Shown: piece by piece, positions 11,301-19,322 of the stretch | How the letters are laid out: the number at the start of each line of letters is the position of its first letter | How positions within the stretch are numbered: position 1 is the first letter of the stretch | Assembly (NCBI GenBank): GCA_947565865.1 | Contig: CANOHT010000006.1 | Span: 1 to 64,000 of the forward strand | Length of the DNA stretch: 64,000 bases | Direction: 5' to 3' | Origin: an uncultured Clostridia bacterium | GTDB taxonomy: Bacteria; Bacillota; Clostridia; Christensenellales; Aristaeellaceae | The notes under the pieces: model-generated | What the model was told of the DNA's origin: nothing | Seen by the model: the letters and a program-made list of their open reading frames with translations, nothing else | Database searches by the model: none | Made by a program: the position numbers and the translations under genes

Positions 11301-11881
11301 TGGAGGAATACGCCGCCACCAAGGAGCGCTGCGATGACCTGACCCGCCAGCAGGAGGATCTGCGCCAGGCGGAACGGGATCTGCGGGAGCTCATCGAGCG
11401 CCTGCTTGAACAGATGCGGACAACCTTCGTGGATAACTTTACCAAAATGCAGGGTTACTTCTCCGAGACCTTCACCCGGCTCTTTGGCGGCGGACACGCG
11501 GAATTAACGTTGATGGACCCCGAAGACCCGCTGAACTGCGGCATTGAGGTCAACGCCCAGCCTCCGGGAAAGAAGCTGCAGCTGCTCTCGCTGCTCTCCG
11601 GCGGCGAGCGCGCGCTGACGGCCATCGCCATCCTCTTCGCCATGCTGAAGCTGAAGCCCACCCCCTTCTGCATCCTGGACGAGATCGAGGCCGCCCTGGA
11701 CGACGCCAACATCGGCTACTACGCCGATTATCTCCAGGAGTACAGCCAAGAAACGCAGTTCATTGTGGTGACGCACCGAAAGGGCACCATGGAGCGGTGC
11801 AACAGCCTTTTTGGCGTCGCTATGGAGGAGCAGGGCGTCAGCAAGATGGTCTCCGTCAGCCTGCAGGATTATAAGGAATAA
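8315..11881 (+). CDS. smc: Chromosome segregation protein SMC
   Basis: SMC is the ATPase core of the bacterial condensin that organises and segregates the chromosome. The 1188-residue length is normal. The N-terminal head carries Walker A GPNGSGKSN at residues 31-39. Two long coiled coils surround a hinge at about residues 520-670 (KGVLARLITVPKAYETAID ... GGSMTGGS). The C-terminal head carries the signature LSGGERAL near 1095 and Walker B FCILDEIEAALDD near 1118. GGAGGA lies 5 bases before the ATG. The usual Firmicute neighbours (rnc, ftsY, scpAB) are not in this window. Confidence 0.97.
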   Translation: MRLKKLELYGFKSFAQRTEIVFGEGITGIVGPNGSGKSNIGDAVRWVLGEQSARTLRGASMSDVIFNGTQRRKALSYCEVSLVFDNEDRALPMDFAEIMVTRRVYRNGESEYYLNRATCRLKDIIDLFRDTGIGKEGYSIVGQGRIDDILSRRSEDRRQVFEEAAGIVKFKARKEEADKKLQRTLENAARVDDILEELNRQLRPLEEQAKAAREYIELSAELKVLDLNLFLVRSDKAKERLAELDTELMNLRAVVEGTQAALQDKTTQRDQRQADIAQLEEKITGARNGLMACAEAVHEAQATLSALESRRETRQENRTRLTQEQEEAARRLRELEETFTRCQTEEEAQSQLLAEAEGLLHQAKERAESAARQETQADEALEEHKAAIMAAMNRLSAVRNDQTRLKTMRGQMAQRLEELTAAEAELTAREDALRNAAEDAQRRLEDEKARQSELAEAYRTETDKLNRQDERLQGIRAEAEALSAELQAAQSRQKLLAEMTRDMEGYNHAVRKAVQRGREAGMTGVKGVLARLITVPKAYETAIDMALGAAQQNIVTDNEQTAKELIQYLRQNRLGRATFLPMTTVRGKLLNDRERQALRLPGCVGVASDLIECAPEYRGIVENLLGRTVIAENLDVGIPIMRAGSHAFRLVTLEGDVMHSGGSMTGGSSASKGVGLLGRERELKELTERLRTGKSRLDDFRQRLAEGQAEKNALKQACAEALGALHQQEIAVARETARLESARGDWQAHHDRVEQTAQAQVQLKESMEQIDLQLQDISQMSGNAQTDQTAMEARTAALQAALQTARQAAAEATDLVMTRTLQLSELRHQLEVMRHDRSRYEQDRGQLDREQARRNEQLREMDALDEKDLADIARTSALRETRLLEQKRQEQVTQALESRRGEAQTALRDVLTDMESLHQALSRDSDRVHRVEMTRAKVEGDLRTLQNRIWDTYEVTYAGAEEYRQTEGFDPVEADRRAAQLMSQIRALGSVNVNAVEEYAATKERCDDLTRQQEDLRQAERDLRELIERLLEQMRTTFVDNFTKMQGYFSETFTRLFGGGHAELTLMDPEDPLNCGIEVNAQPPGKKLQLLSLLSGGERALTAIAILFAMLKLKPTPFCILDEIEAALDDANIGYYADYLQEYSQETQFIVVTHRKGTMERCNSLFGVAMEEQGVSKMVSVSLQDYKE

Positions 11882-11903
11882 GCCTGAAACAAAAAGTTAA
11901 CCC

Positions 11904-11934
11904 TTGACCTGAAGTACGCTTCAGGGTCTATAAT
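11904..11934 (+). promoter_or_regulatory. MerR-type promoter with operator dyad in a 19-bp spacer
   Basis: The -35 box TTGACC (11904-11909) and -10 box TATAAT (11929-11934) are separated by 19 bp instead of 17. The spacer region carries the dyad CCTGAAG / CTTCAGG (11908-11925, TACG centre). A stretched spacer with a centred dyad is the hallmark of promoters activated by MerR-family regulators, which bend the spacer to realign the boxes. No merR gene is adjacent, so the regulator would act in trans. Confidence 0.75.
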
Positions 11935-11969
11935 AAGCATGATAAGACCCGACAAGGAGGCGTTTTGCC

Positions 11970-12839
11970 ATGGCATCCAAGGTTTATTTTTCCAAGACCA
12001 TCACCGCCGAGAAGGTGCTGACCCTGTATGAGAAGCTGGGCCGGGATTTGTCAGGCCCCGTAGCCGTCAAGCTGCATTCCGGCGAAAGCGGCAACCAGAA
12101 CTTCCTCGGCCCCGATCTTTGGCGCGCGGTCATCGACAAGGTGGGCGGCGTCGTGGTGGAGTGCAACACCGCCTACGAAGGCTCCCGCAACACCACAGCG
12201 GCCCACTGGAAGACCATTCATGACCACGGCTGGGATCAGCACTTCAGCGTGGACTTACTGGATGGCGAGGGCCCCGACCTGGAGCTGCCCATCCGCCAGG
12301 GCAAGCGCATTCACAAGAACTTTGTGGGAAAAAACCTGACCCGCTACAAGTCCATGCTGGTGCTGTCCCACTTTAAGGGCCATCCCATGGGCGGCTACGG
12401 CGGAGCGCTCAAGCAGCTGTCCATCGGCGTGGCGTCCTCCCACGGAAAGGCCTACATCCACGGCGCGGGCGATGAGAACAACTTCTGGGGCACAGAGCAG
12501 AACGCCTTCCTGGAATCCATGGCGGACGCCGCGTCCTCCGTAACGGATTATTTCGGGGACAATGTGGCCTATATCAATGTGATGAAGAACCTTTCCGTGG
12601 ACTGCGATTGCTGCGCCGTGGCGGAAGACCCCTGCATGGCGGACATCGGCATGCTGGCCTCCCTGGACCCTGTGGCCATTGACCAGGCCTGCGTCGATCT
12701 GGTCTACGCCGCCAAGGAGGATCCCGGCCAGAAGCACTTCCTGGAACGGCTGGAAAGCCGCAACGGCAGCCATACCATTGAGGCCGCAGCAGCGCTGGGC
12801 ATGGGCAGCCGCGAATACGAGCTGGTGGAAATCGACTGA
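11970..12839 (+). CDS. DUF362-family protein
   Basis: The 289-residue protein matches DUF362 throughout: GPVAVKLHSGESGNQNF, ECNTAYEGSRNTT, LSHFKGHPMGGYGGALKQLSIG, and a cysteine-rich DCDCCAVAEDPCMADIG segment near residues 210-225. Family members are proposed iron-sulphur or metal-binding proteins of unknown reaction. The C-terminal 4Fe-4S ferredoxin motif found in some members is absent here. AAGGAGG precedes the ATG. The gene is monocistronic and lies behind a MerR-type promoter, which suggests induction by a metal, oxidant or small molecule. Confidence 0.85.
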   Translation: MASKVYFSKTITAEKVLTLYEKLGRDLSGPVAVKLHSGESGNQNFLGPDLWRAVIDKVGGVVVECNTAYEGSRNTTAAHWKTIHDHGWDQHFSVDLLDGEGPDLELPIRQGKRIHKNFVGKNLTRYKSMLVLSHFKGHPMGGYGGALKQLSIGVASSHGKAYIHGAGDENNFWGTEQNAFLESMADAASSVTDYFGDNVAYINVMKNLSVDCDCCAVAEDPCMADIGMLASLDPVAIDQACVDLVYAAKEDPGQKHFLERLESRNGSHTIEAAAALGMGSREYELVEID

Positions 12840-13010
12840 TCTTCTCATCGCACAGCGAAAACGGGAATCTGAGGGCTGCTGTCCCTCTGACAGGGTGTCG
12901 GGGCGGCTCCCCGACCATCCCCTCCGCGCAGCGAAAAAACGTATTCGGGCAGAAAAGCGAGCCCTGACGGTTGGTTCCGAACAGAAAGCTTCTATAACAT
13001 AAGAAAAAAG
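12840..13010. other. Intergenic stretch with GC-rich hairpins
   Basis: No gene is visible between the DUF362 gene and the terminator that follows. The stretch holds small inverted repeats: GAGGG / CCCTC (12871-12887) and GTCGGGG / CCCCGAC (12897-12915). They resemble the other GC-rich palindromes scattered between genes in this window. Confidence 0.5.
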
Positions 13011-13046
13011 TAGTCAGGCAGCGTCACACTGCCTGACTATTTCTTT
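13011..13046. terminator. Bidirectional terminator between convergent genes
   Basis: TAGTCAGGCAG / CTGCCTGACTA with a 7-base loop. T-rich sequence follows on the plus strand (TTTCTTT) and AAGAAAAAAG precedes it, giving a U-tract on the minus strand. It separates the plus-strand DUF362 gene from the minus-strand operon ending at 13148. Confidence 0.85.
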
Positions 13047-13147
13047 GATCGAAGACGATAGGCGGCTTGTCCCCCCGCCTGAGAACACTCGACCCTGCGC
13101 CGCCCGTTTTCGCTGGCGCAATCCTTTACATTGCGGTTTCGCTGGGC

Positions 13148-13969
13148 TTACCGCAGCGCCTTCACCGGGCATACCTTGGTACACTCATAGCACAGGATGC
13201 ATTCCGTGGCGTACTTCCGCTTCCTGCTTTCGCGGTTGACCTCCACATCCATGGGACACACCCGCAGGCACTTGCCGCAGTGAACGCACAGGCTTTCATC
13301 GCAGTGAACCCGCAGGGCGGAGAAGTAGCTCATGGGCTTCAAAAAAACGGTAATGGGGCAAACATACTTGCAGAACGCCCGATTATCCTTCAGCCGGATG
13401 GCCAGAAAAATGCCCACAGCGTAATACAGCACATTGCCGCCGATGAACAGCCGGAACATGATGCTCTCCATGTTCGTCACCCTGGCAAGAAACAGGCCGG
13501 CGACCAGCGCCAGGGACAGGCCGAAGGCGATGATTCGGATGAAGCCGAAACCTTTGCGCGGCCCCTGGGGACGCTTGTAGGGCAGCAGATCCAGGATCAT
13601 GGCCGTCCAGCAGGCATAGCCGCACCAGCCCCGGCCAAAGAAAAGCGGCCCGAAGAGCTTGGCGACAGCATAGTGGATGGTCGCCGCCTCAAAGATCCCT
13701 AAAAAGAGATAATACCAAAAGCCCTCGATCTGCATGTTTTCCCGGCACATCAGCCCAAGGTAAAGCAGCATGTAGCAGCCCACCGCCAGCTGAACAAACC
13801 GTCTGGCGAACCGCCCGCCCTGGATGAACAGCGTCAGCCCCACGGCAATGCAGAGCCCGATGTAGGAGAAATTCAGCAGGTAGAACAAATTGCCCGTGGA
13901 CAGCCAAAGGGCAACGGCAACGGCCCCAAACCCCAGCAGCAAAAGCAGCGGCACGCCGTACTTTTTCAT
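13148..13969 (-). CDS. Membrane polyferredoxin (NapH/YccM-like 4Fe-4S protein)
   Basis: The protein of about 273 residues has roughly six hydrophobic segments and two C-terminal 4Fe-4S motifs, CVHCGKCLRVCP and CILCYECTKVCP. Membrane-embedded CGYACW and CKYVCP motifs are typical of NapH/RdxA-like electron-transfer proteins. It probably passes electrons across or along the membrane, but the partner is unknown. The start at 13969 (MKKYGVPLLLLLG) has AAAGG 12 bases upstream; an ATG at 13981 overlapping the previous stop is an alternative. It is the last gene of a minus-strand operon with a glycosyltransferase. Confidence 0.8.
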   Translation of the reverse strand: MKKYGVPLLLLLGFGAVAVALWLSTGNLFYLLNFSYIGLCIAVGLTLFIQGGRFARRFVQLAVGCYMLLYLGLMCRENMQIEGFWYYLFLGIFEAATIHYAVAKLFGPLFFGRGWCGYACWTAMILDLLPYKRPQGPRKGFGFIRIIAFGLSLALVAGLFLARVTNMESIMFRLFIGGNVLYYAVGIFLAIRLKDNRAFCKYVCPITVFLKPMSYFSALRVHCDESLCVHCGKCLRVCPMDVEVNRESRKRKYATECILCYECTKVCPVKALR

Positions 13970-13973
13970 CGCG

Positions 13974-14777
13974 TCAGCCATCCTTTCGCAGGCTGTTGCT
14001 CTTCTCACTCAGGGCATAGATCCTGGTCAGCCATCGGGCGATGGGTTCGGGCCAGAATTGACGGAACATGGCCAGATCCTGCTCGGTGCGTCCGCCTTCG
14101 CCCAGCACCTTGCTGGTGGTGGAGCCCGGGTGAATCCGATGGAGCATCAGCGTCTGCGGGTCATAGGCGAACCGGCCTGGCAGGCGGGACAGCCGCTCCC
14201 AGGTCTGCCAATCCAGGTTGGTGGACATGCCGCGTTCAAACAGCGGCCGCGGAAGGCGATTCAGATTGTAGGTCACCGCCGGGCAGCAGATGCCGTCGCC
14301 AAAGGCCAGGGCAAGGCGTTTGTTCATTAGCCAGCGCTGGGCAAAGCGCGGGCGCAGAGGCAAAAGCAGCGTGCGCTTGATCCTCAGCAGCATCGAATCC
14401 GTTACCGTATTCTCCCCCCGGCGCTCCCCGTAGCCAGAGAAATAGATCAGCAGCTCGGGGTCCGCCTGGGCAGCGCGGCGGAAGGCCCGGCCATACCCCG
14501 GCAGGTACAAATCATCCTGATGGCACAGGGTTACAAAGTCCGCGCCCTCCGCCCTGGCCTGGGCCATGGCGAAGTTCCAGTCCCCGGCGATGTTAGGCCC
14601 ATCCGGGTTCACACGGTATAGGAAGCCATGCTCCCGGGCCAGCGCCGCCAGCTTCTCCGAGGGTGTGGCGGTGCACAGCAGAATGGGCGAGGGCTCCTCC
14701 TGGCTCAGCAGCGAGTCCGCGCAAGCCTGGAGATAAGGGCTGTCCTGATAGGCACAGATGGCAAAGACATGCTTCAT
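13974..14777 (-). CDS. Family 2 glycosyltransferase
   Basis: The 267-residue protein has a GT-A fold pattern: the start MKHVFAICAYQDSPYLQACADSLL, NIAGDWNFAMAQA, and LCHQDDLYLPGY as the DxD-like metal site. Its C-terminal half contains NLDWQTWERLS, similar to rhamnosyl- and other sugar transferases acting on surface polysaccharide. It follows a DUF2142 membrane protein by 12 bases. The acceptor and donor sugars cannot be told from sequence. Confidence 0.85.
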   Translation of the reverse strand: MKHVFAICAYQDSPYLQACADSLLSQEEPSPILLCTATPSEKLAALAREHGFLYRVNPDGPNIAGDWNFAMAQARAEGADFVTLCHQDDLYLPGYGRAFRRAAQADPELLIYFSGYGERRGENTVTDSMLLRIKRTLLLPLRPRFAQRWLMNKRLALAFGDGICCPAVTYNLNRLPRPLFERGMSTNLDWQTWERLSRLPGRFAYDPQTLMLHRIHPGSTTSKVLGEGGRTEQDLAMFRQFWPEPIARWLTRIYALSEKSNSLRKDG

Positions 14778-14789
14778 TCCCCCGCCTCC

Positions 14790-16775
14790 TTACAGGTAAA
14801 ACTGATTCAGGATGCTGTTCCAGCAGGCCCAAAGCAGCACAGCCGCATTGGCAGTAAAGAAGAACAGATGCCAGCCGGTCTTGTTCATGCGGTTGTGGAG
14901 GCCCCGGGGGCTCAGGAGCATGGCGGCCAGGGGCAGCACAGGGATCAGGTATCGGCCCTGCACACCGCTGAAGTCACTGGCTCCCACGGCGGAGAAGGCC
15001 AGGTACATGGTGGTGAAGACGAGGCCCGCCGTCATCATAACAATGACAAGCATCGCCAGCCGCTGACGCCAGCGCAGCCCCTGGCCGATGTCGGGATCGT
15101 TGTCCGTGACGGCAGTGAACAGGATCAGCCACAGGCTCAGTGTGGACACGATGCCGTTCAGGTTGCCCACATAGGCCATGGTGCAGCGGGTGGCTTCCGT
15201 CCAGTAGTACACGCCGCTTTTCCACATGGTTGAGAAGAAGTAGCCCAGATAGGTCAGCGGGTGTGCAAGGATGAACGCCAGCTGCGCGGAGCTGTCGGCG
15301 GCGTTGCCCCGGCTGTCCGTCAGGATGGCCTCGCCGGTATTCACGCTGGCGACCATGGTCAGCACGCCCGCCAGGCAGATAAGCGCCGCCATCATCTTAT
15401 ACCAGACGCAGGCCCCTCCGGAGGCGAACTTTTTCCGGGGCAAAAGCAGCGCCAGCAGCAGCAGCGGCATATAAACCACCTTGCTCATGGCCCCCAGCAG
15501 CAGGGAAATCAGGATGCCCATGCCGCGCTGCCAGCTCAAAGGCGTTTCCCTGTCCAAAATGGCGTCCACCGCCAAAGCCGTTCCCAGCAAGCACAGGGCG
15601 TTGGTCACGGTATCATAGGTATAGCTGGCCGAGAGAAAAACCGGCGTTACCATCAGCGCGATGGCGCACAGTGTCAGCTTGAAGCGCTTCACGCTGCGGA
15701 TGGCCAGGTACACCAGGCCCACATAGGTCAGCATGTTAACGACGCGGGGCAGCACCATCCGGGCCGCAAAGGGCAGGCGGAGCCAGCGAGCGACAGCCGC
15801 GCCGGCAGCCTGGTTCAGGTAGCCTACATCGCTGAACTGCCAGTGCATCGTCTGCTCCTCCGCAATGTCGGCATCCTCCGTGGCGTTCAGGAGCTGATGA
15901 AGGGCCTGCTCGTCCCGCGCGGTATCGCCGGGATGGACAAAGGACTCGCCCATGACCAGGCTCCAGCCGTTTTCGCTCATCCGCCACTCGCTCTGGGTCA
16001 GGAAGGCATTCCGTCCCCGGCTAAGCAGCTGCACCTGGCGGTAATGAATCGCATCATCGTAATTGAACCCCACCGTGGCGGGCAGACCGACGCTCATGTA
16101 GATGCCCGCCGCCAGGGCCACCAGGAGAAAGCCGACCTCCGGCTTTTTGGTCACAATCCGCCGCAGCGCGATCAGCAGGTAGAAGCAGGCCGACATCAGC
16201 CCGGATAGCAGCATCCGATTGCCGTTGAGGGCAACGCGGTTATCCACGCTGATTCCCTGCAGGGCAAAGCTGTTGGTAAAGCCGAGGGTGATTTCCGTGA
16301 CGTCGCCGCCGATGAAAACAGCATCCGTCTGGACATCCCCGCCAGCCATGCTGAAAAATACGCAGTCCTTTTGATGGGTTCGGCCCTCGACGTCCCGCCA
16401 GGTCAGATGATAGGAGCTGTCCGTGCCGGGGATGCCCGTCAGCATCAGATAGCGAACATAGCCATCATAGGTAATGACGGCGCTCTGTCCGGGGGACAGG
16501 CTGATCCGGCCTTCCGCCAAGTCGTCGGGCACAGGAGCGTCGGCATCATCATCCGTTTCCCATTCCTCGGCCCATTCGTCCTCACCGTCCGCCCCTTCCC
16601 CGGCGCTGACAGCCTCCGCCACAGTCAGAGCGTCCGGCGGCAGCGTACTCAGCGCCCGCTGCTCCCTGGGCAGGGTCAGCACCCGAACCTGGCAAACCAC
16701 CTCCACCGCGAGCATTACAGCCAGCACCGCCACGGGCAGCAGCGCCCAGGTGAGGATTCTTTTACGCTTTGTCAT
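14790..16775 (-). CDS. DUF2142-type polytopic membrane protein
   Basis: The 661-residue protein has an N-terminal membrane anchor, then an acidic stretch (EGADGEDEWAEEWETDDDAD), an extracellular beta-rich part to about residue 190, and about ten further hydrophobic helices. VGFNYDDAIHYRQVQLLSRG and SASYTYDTVTNALCLLGTALA match DUF2142, a family resembling GT-C glycosyltransferases in cell-surface polysaccharide loci. Its start overlaps the end of the upstream gene by 14 bases and a GT2 follows, which supports a role in surface glycan assembly. The reaction is unknown. Confidence 0.75.
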   Translation of the reverse strand: MTKRKRILTWALLPVAVLAVMLAVEVVCQVRVLTLPREQRALSTLPPDALTVAEAVSAGEGADGEDEWAEEWETDDDADAPVPDDLAEGRISLSPGQSAVITYDGYVRYLMLTGIPGTDSSYHLTWRDVEGRTHQKDCVFFSMAGGDVQTDAVFIGGDVTEITLGFTNSFALQGISVDNRVALNGNRMLLSGLMSACFYLLIALRRIVTKKPEVGFLLVALAAGIYMSVGLPATVGFNYDDAIHYRQVQLLSRGRNAFLTQSEWRMSENGWSLVMGESFVHPGDTARDEQALHQLLNATEDADIAEEQTMHWQFSDVGYLNQAAGAAVARWLRLPFAARMVLPRVVNMLTYVGLVYLAIRSVKRFKLTLCAIALMVTPVFLSASYTYDTVTNALCLLGTALAVDAILDRETPLSWQRGMGILISLLLGAMSKVVYMPLLLLALLLPRKKFASGGACVWYKMMAALICLAGVLTMVASVNTGEAILTDSRGNAADSSAQLAFILAHPLTYLGYFFSTMWKSGVYYWTEATRCTMAYVGNLNGIVSTLSLWLILFTAVTDNDPDIGQGLRWRQRLAMLVIVMMTAGLVFTTMYLAFSAVGASDFSGVQGRYLIPVLPLAAMLLSPRGLHNRMNKTGWHLFFFTANAAVLLWACWNSILNQFYL

Positions 16776-17412
16776 GGCGGCGCTCCTTTCCTTTGGCCAG
16801 CGGCATACAGGCCGCGAAGCACAGCGCGATCAGGGCCAGCGTTCCCGCACCCATCACGCTGTACGATAGCGTTTGATACCGAAAGCGCAGATTCAGGGCG
16901 CTTTCGGTAGTCACGGAGCCGTCTGCCAGCGTCAGGGCCACGCCTTCCTCCGGCATACCGACCGGGCCCATGCGCAATGTTACGCCCTTTTGCTCCACGC
17001 AGTCGGACACAGCGTGGAGGGTGTAAGTCTTTCCCTGGCTCCCCGCCTGAACCGACGCCAAGGGCAGCGTCACAAAAGCGCTGTTTTTCAGCGCCGCCAC
17101 CGCGTAATCCTCCCGCGCCAGTTCCCGGCCATCCGGGTCTGTCAGCCACAGGGTCAGCGTCCCCTCTTGCACCTTTTTGCTGTAATTGGAAAACATCACG
17201 TCCACCGCCGCCAGGCCGTCCTGTCCGGCACGGAAGGTCTGCCGCACCACGGCCTCCTCCGTCAGCTGACCAACGCCCGATTTGTGGGACGAGATCAGCT
17301 GCGCCGTTTCCTCCTTCACCGTCGCGTCGGCAAAGTACGCCAGCACGGCCAGGATCATCAACAGCGCCGCGGCAGCCGCGCACAGCCACTGGCCTCGGGT
17401 CAGTTTTATCAT
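16762..17412 (-). CDS. Membrane-anchored protein of unknown function
   Basis: The 216-residue protein has an N-terminal transmembrane helix (LCAAAAALLMILAVLAYFA), about 150 residues of probable extracytoplasmic beta structure, and a C-terminal helix (VMGAGTLALIALCFAACM). I do not recognise the family. The start at 17412 is supported by AAAGGAG 8 bases upstream. It is the first gene of the operon with the DUF2142 protein, and the architecture (two helices around an outer domain) resembles the N-terminal part of that protein, so the two may form a complex. Confidence 0.7.
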   Translation of the reverse strand: MIKLTRGQWLCAAAAALLMILAVLAYFADATVKEETAQLISSHKSGVGQLTEEAVVRQTFRAGQDGLAAVDVMFSNYSKKVQEGTLTLWLTDPDGRELAREDYAVAALKNSAFVTLPLASVQAGSQGKTYTLHAVSDCVEQKGVTLRMGPVGMPEEGVALTLADGSVTTESALNLRFRYQTLSYSVMGAGTLALIALCFAACMPLAKGKERRHDKA

Positions 17413-17463
17413 GGTTGCTGCTCCTTTCCGGGACCATATGGCAAAATACCGCATCCTTTCGAT

Positions 17464-17491
17464 ATTATACCATGTTCCCGCGCAGATGCAA
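17464..17491 (-). promoter_or_regulatory. Promoter of the DUF2142/GT2 operon
   Basis: On the minus strand, TTGCAT (17486-17491), a 16-bp spacer and TATAAT (17464-17469) lie about 50 bases before the ATG at 17412. Confidence 0.7.
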
Positions 17492-17528
17492 GCGCGTGAC
17501 ATCCGCACATATGTAAAAGAACGCACAC

Positions 17529-17557
17529 TTGCGCTTTGGGCAAAGATTCGCTACAAT
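17529..17557 (+). promoter_or_regulatory. Promoter of the L,D-transpeptidase gene
   Basis: TTGCGC (17529-17534), a 17-bp spacer and TACAAT (17552-17557), 38 bases before the ATG. It is back-to-back with the minus-strand operon promoter at 17464-17491. Confidence 0.65.
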
Positions 17558-17595
17558 GTTTAGTGTGAACGCCCCGCAAGAAAGGAACGCACGCC

Positions 17596-19278
17596 ATGCG
17601 CAAGCTCCTGCTGATTCTGTTTCTCCTGCTTGTTCCCGCCCTGGCCTTGGCTGACGCCGCCTGGGTGGAGACCCCCGACCTGCTGCGTCCTGGCAAGCCT
17701 GCCCGCCTGATCTTCCGGGCAGACGGCGAGGCCGCTATCACCCTGCTGAACGACGAACGGATGCCCTGCGCCGTGGTGGCGGAAGCCGCGTCGGTACGGG
17801 ACGGCCAGGGGCAGGTCTACTGGGACGGCACGACGGCGGAAGGCGCGCTGCCTCCCGGGAATTATGTACTGTTTCTCCACAGCGGCGGCGACGTGGCGGA
17901 GGTTCCTCTGACCATTGGCGAAAAGGCCCCGGCCATCCTCCGTGTGGACGCCGATCCCGAGTGCGACGGGAACTGGTCAGCCGCGGTGGAGACCGACGCT
18001 GCCGGCGTCCTCACCCTCAGCCTGTCCACGGCGGAGGGCGAAACGACGCTGGCATCCCTGGCCTGCCAGGCGGGAGAAACCGTCCTCACCTGGGACGGCG
18101 CGCTGGACGGCGAGGCCGTGGCGGAGGGCAGCCATGAGCTCATTATCCGCCTCAAGGATGACACCGGCTTTTCCGCCACCCCCTACGCCCTGACCATCCA
18201 GGTGCAATGGCCCTCCTATGCCGCGGATACGGTTCATCACACCCCGGCGGAGCTCACCGGCGTTGCCTGCGACCACGAACCCTGCTATTGGACGCTGCCC
18301 ATGGGGGACATGGATGAGGACGCTATCTGGGCCGTCCTGACCCAGCCCGTCACCGTTCTCAAGGGCGATCAGCGGCAGCTCGTAAAAGTCCGCGCCCAGC
18401 CGGACGCTGCCTGCACGGATTATGTGGGCGAGATAACCTGCGACAGCCAGGCCGTCCACATCCTGGAGCGGCGGGCGGACTGGACGCTGATCCAGGCGTA
18501 TTCCTCCTCCGTCAGCGGCTCCAAGGTGAAGGTGTGGGCCTTGCCCATGACCGGCTGGGTGGAGACCGGCCTGCTGGAGGAGCGGACGGTGGATCAGGAA
18601 TATGGCATTGTGGTGGATAAGCTGCAGCAGCGGCTGTACCTGTTCAGGGAGGGAAAGCTGCTGACCACCCTCCTGTGCTCCACAGGCTATCCTACCAAGA
18701 CCGATCCCTTCAACGAGACCCCGGCTGGCGAGTTCCTCATCGTCAGCTGGACGGGCGGGTTCTGGTCGGGGGACATGTACTGCGACTATGCGCTGCGCAT
18801 CAACGGCGGTATCCTGCTCCATGAGGTTCCCTGTTATCCGACCTTCGACCCCGTCAGCGGCAAGCTGACAGACAAGGACTTCGCCAACTTCGAGAACTTC
18901 CTGGGGGAAAAGGCCAGCCACGGCTGCGTCCGCATCCAGCGACGGGAAAGCCCCGAGGGCATCAACATGAAATGGCTGTGGGACAACCTCCATCGGAAGG
19001 CAAACACCAAGGTCATCATCTGGGACGAGCTGGGCCGAACCCTGGGCTACCCGGATGACGGCGTGACCCTGTACCACAATCCCGACGGCGGGAAGAACTA
19101 TCATGCCGCCCCGACCTGCCTGTCGGTCAATGAAAAATACTGGCCGCTGACGCCCTTTTCCTATGGGGAGCTGGAGGACGACGGCTTTGCCTCCCTGCGC
19201 CGCTGCAAGTCCTGCGCGCCTCAGCTGCGCCGACGCGAAATTGACGAAATCAACGAGGAAAATACCAGGAAGCGGTGA
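17596..19278 (+). CDS. Secreted L,D-transpeptidase (YkuD domain)
   Basis: The 560-residue protein starts with a signal peptide (MRKLLLILFLLLVPALALADA). The N-terminal half looks like two FlgD-type Ig-like repeats (DGQGQVYWDGTTAEGALPPG; GETVLTWDGALDGEAVAEG), followed by an SH3-like segment and the YkuD catalytic domain at about 335-480. The active site ASHGCVRIQRRE is intact (His and Cys), with YGIVVDKLQQRLYLF at the domain start. It should make 3-3 peptidoglycan crosslinks or attach proteins outside the cell. A C-terminal tail carries CLSVNEKYWPLTPFSYGEL and RRCKSCAP, which may bind metal. Confidence 0.9.
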   Translation: MRKLLLILFLLLVPALALADAAWVETPDLLRPGKPARLIFRADGEAAITLLNDERMPCAVVAEAASVRDGQGQVYWDGTTAEGALPPGNYVLFLHSGGDVAEVPLTIGEKAPAILRVDADPECDGNWSAAVETDAAGVLTLSLSTAEGETTLASLACQAGETVLTWDGALDGEAVAEGSHELIIRLKDDTGFSATPYALTIQVQWPSYAADTVHHTPAELTGVACDHEPCYWTLPMGDMDEDAIWAVLTQPVTVLKGDQRQLVKVRAQPDAACTDYVGEITCDSQAVHILERRADWTLIQAYSSSVSGSKVKVWALPMTGWVETGLLEERTVDQEYGIVVDKLQQRLYLFREGKLLTTLLCSTGYPTKTDPFNETPAGEFLIVSWTGGFWSGDMYCDYALRINGGILLHEVPCYPTFDPVSGKLTDKDFANFENFLGEKASHGCVRIQRRESPEGINMKWLWDNLHRKANTKVIIWDELGRTLGYPDDGVTLYHNPDGGKNYHAAPTCLSVNEKYWPLTPFSYGELEDDGFASLRRCKSCAPQLRRREIDEINEENTRKR

Positions 19279-19322
19279 GCCTCCGCGGCTTGTCTCCGCA
19301 TCGCGAAAGGAGTGAGGACCGG

